From the NCBI RefSeq assembly GCF_020991375.1, contig NZ_JAJLQZ010000005.1:310001-374000 (forward strand): DNA of 64,000 bases. The letters run 5' to 3'. Numbering within the stretch: the first letter of the stretch is position 1; the number at the start of each line of letters is the position of its first letter. The notes under the pieces were generated by a model that saw only the letters and a list, made by a program, of their open reading frames with translations, was not told where the DNA came from and ran no database searches. Shown here one piece after another: positions 62,477 through 64,000 of this stretch. This DNA comes from Glycomyces amatae. Its GTDB lineage: Bacteria > Actinomycetota > Actinomycetes > Mycobacteriales > Micromonosporaceae. The translations under genes and the position numbers were made by a program.

Positions 62477-63061
62477 TCAGTGGAGCCGACCGGTCGCCAC
62501 AGGGCTCCGAGCGTCCACGACCGGGACTTCAGCGGTCGCGGAGGCTATCAGTCGGGTCAGGGCCTGGACGTCGATCCTGCCGGAGACCACCGACGTGTTC
62601 GCGAGCGCACGGCTGACCCCCATCGGGAGCGGGGACGCGCCGAGGGCGCGGGTGACCCGGTTCTGCTTCGCTTCGCGCGGCAGCGGGGAGGCGGTCGGCG
62701 TCCGCTCGATCCCGATGAACGACTGCTTGGCCGCGCCCGCCTGCCGCTCCCAGAGCACCACCGTCTTGACGTCCCGCCAGGGGATGAACGTGCGCCGCAG
62801 ACCGATGAACAGCCGGAGCTCGATGCCCTCCGCGCTCGTGGTCACCACATTGGTCCGACGCACGAGAGGGTACAGGTAGAACGCCAGACCGGTTACGACG
62901 AACGGCAGCAAGATCAGCTTCGGGTCGCGCCCGTTCGGGTCGTTGTTCGGCATGAACGCGAGAATCGTCATGAGCGCGAGCAGCACCAGCAGCATGTTCA
63001 TGGCGGCGCCGTGGCGGTAGCGGATCGAGCCGAAGATCGGATCGGGGACGAGGGCGGCCAT
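62477..63061 (-). CDS. Small membrane protein with bacterial PH-like domain
   Basis: A 194-residue protein. Two membrane helices lie near the N-terminus (MNMLLVLLALMTILAFM and LILLPFVVTGLAFYLYPLV). After them comes a PH-like domain of the bPH2 kind: VVTTSAEGIELRLFIGLRRTFIPWRDVKTVVLWERQ. These domains are common in actinomycete membrane proteins of unknown role. The C-terminal helix is QALTRLIASATAEV. Start ATG 63061. It converges on the broken gene of the caspase operon; a weak hairpin CGGCTC/GAGCCG overlaps its stop. Confidence 0.75.
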   Translation of the reverse strand: MAALVPDPIFGSIRYRHGAAMNMLLVLLALMTILAFMPNNDPNGRDPKLILLPFVVTGLAFYLYPLVRRTNVVTTSAEGIELRLFIGLRRTFIPWRDVKTVVLWERQAGAAKQSFIGIERTPTASPLPREAKQNRVTRALGASPLPMGVSRALANTSVVSGRIDVQALTRLIASATAEVPVVDARSPVATGRLH

Positions 63062-63269
63062 GGGCGGGGCTCTTTCCGAAGGGCCGTCTGATGAGGCCGG
63101 GCGGAGCCGAACCTACCCGAGGCGGTCGCGGCACTCCTCCACATGCGGCGGTCACCGATCCGAACGCGCTCAGGCCCGCACCGGTCGAGGCGGGCCGGTT
63201 CGCGGGGCCGGTGATGCCGGGGCGCCCGCGCACCGGTGGCGGATCGGCCGGCGACACTAGAATTGCGGG

Positions 63270-64000
63270 ATGACTATGAGCGAACAGCAGCTTTTCGGTT
63301 CGCCGCAACGGTTCTGGCCGACCGGGGAGGTCGCGCCGCTGCGTCGCCGGCCGCCGCCTTCGCTCGCGGACTTCAGGGACTTCATCGTCCTGACCGAACT
63401 GCGCTCGCCCCGCTGGTACGGACCGGTGCTGCTGGCGGGGCTGGCCGTGTTCTGCGCGCTGTACTCCTTCGCGCCGTACGGCGGAGAACTGCTCTCGACC
63501 GACGCCCGGCGGTTCGCGCTCTGGGCGCTCGGCGCGGGGTTCGCCGTCGCTGCGGTGGCGGTTCTGCTGTGGGACTTCCGGACCCGGGCGAACTCGCAGA
63601 TCCGCGCGCATGAGCGCTTCCTCGAGTACGGGATCGTGGCCCACGCCTACAAGACCGGTCTGAACGTGGACGACGAGAGCTTCCTGCCGGCGTGGGTGCT
63701 CATCGACGCCGAGGTCGCGGACGAGCAGGCCGCCCGGCTGCACGCCGCGTTCGACGCGTGGCTGAACGCGGTGCTGGAGGACGAGAAGCTGCGATCGCAG
63801 GTGCGGACGATGTTCCACGCGAAGGACGGCCTGGTCGCGAGCGAGACGCTGTTCGGCCCCGAGGCGGCGGGCGGGTTCCTGGCGGGGCCCTACAAGTCCG
63901 GGCATTGGAGAGGCCTGCTGCCGAAGGGGAACGGGGTGCCGCTCCCGCGGGCCGAAGGCGGAGCGTGGCGGACGTTCACGGTCTTCGACCCCGAGCCGTC
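63270..64000 (+). CDS. Unknown membrane protein, 3' end outside the window
   Basis: The frame is open from ATG 63270 to the window end (243 residues so far). It begins MTMSEQQLFGSPQRFWPTGE. Two hydrophobic segments follow at about residues 52-72 (YGPVLLAGLAVFCALYSFAPYG) and 84-104 (FALWALGAGFAVAAVAVLLW), then a soluble part (ARLHAAFDAWLNAVLEDEKLRSQV). I do not recognise it. The -10 TAGAAT (63258-63263) lies 6 nt before the ATG, with no ribosome site, so it is probably leaderless. Confidence 0.65.
   Translation, partial: MTMSEQQLFGSPQRFWPTGEVAPLRRRPPPSLADFRDFIVLTELRSPRWYGPVLLAGLAVFCALYSFAPYGGELLSTDARRFALWALGAGFAVAAVAVLLWDFRTRANSQIRAHERFLEYGIVAHAYKTGLNVDDESFLPAWVLIDAEVADEQAARLHAAFDAWLNAVLEDEKLRSQVRTMFHAKDGLVASETLFGPEAAGGFLAGPYKSGHWRGLLPKGNGVPLPRAEGGAWRTFTVFDPEP

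Noticed and set aside
62466-63091. Extension of the 62021 gene over the next 200 codons
   Set aside because: It is exactly antisense to a good membrane/PH-domain gene and has no protein-like pattern; best explained by a lost stop.

Overview
The window is very GC-rich double-stranded bacterial DNA with dense genes, many 4-nt start/stop overlaps, frequent GTG starts and many apparently leaderless promoters. This fits a saprophytic filamentous actinomycete. Secreted CBM2-linked enzymes, a GH74 xyloglucanase, a DUF574-type methyltransferase and an EACC1-caspase pair would suit a Glycomycetaceae or Micromonosporaceae relative, but the genus is only a guess. I found no rRNA, tRNA, CRISPR array or intact insertion sequence.

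Layout. 1-1.4 kb: PadR-controlled ABC transporter, running off the left edge. 1.6-8.1 kb: single metabolic genes and a secreted CE1-CBM2 esterase. 8.3-11.9 kb: a four-gene operon for a drug-type ABC transporter with its histidine kinase and response regulator. 12.0-25.1 kb: a probable specialised-metabolite cluster. It comprises a methyltransferase, an XRE-NB-ARC-TPR regulator, a PrnA-like tryptophan halogenase, a PrnB-like phenylpyrrole-forming enzyme, a PhzS-like flavin hydroxylase, a flavin reductase, a DoxX protein, a ketosynthase that lost its acyltransferase domain, a KAS III, an acyl carrier protein and a cation/proton antiporter, with a MarR gene just beyond. 26.1-29.7 kb: NADH dehydrogenase-like flavoprotein, MalY-type C-S lyase and a MarR/VOC pair, each with a clear palindromic operator. 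29.75-31.39 kb: about 1.6 kb without a recognisable gene. 31.4-40.2 kb: GNAT protein, an NmrA-type pseudogene, GH74 xyloglucanase and GH3 beta-glucosidase (the latter with a CebR-like box), HIT protein, a PCD-VOC fusion and a DHFR-like/HxlR divergent pair.

From 40.3 to 62.5 kb the window is rich in conflict and cell-death type genes among housekeeping ones: a membrane-anchored STAND NTPase with a long HEAT-like repeat array; a protein with a RHIM-like amyloid motif next to a membrane protein; a three-gene operon of a small winged-helix-like protein, a double ATPase ending in a HerA domain and an AIPR-family protein with a nuclease-like N-terminus; and an EACC1-caspase-Sel1 pair followed by two unknown genes, the last of which has lost a normal start and stop. 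Between them lie a YdeP-type molybdopterin oxidoreductase with its FdhD sulfurtransferase and two more CBM2-type secreted or membrane proteins.

The two most interesting systems are the PrnA/PrnB cluster joined to AT-less polyketide genes (15.7-25.1 kb) and the HerA/AIPR and EACC1-caspase modules (51.6-62.5 kb). All functional statements rest on sequence motifs read by eye; no database search was run.
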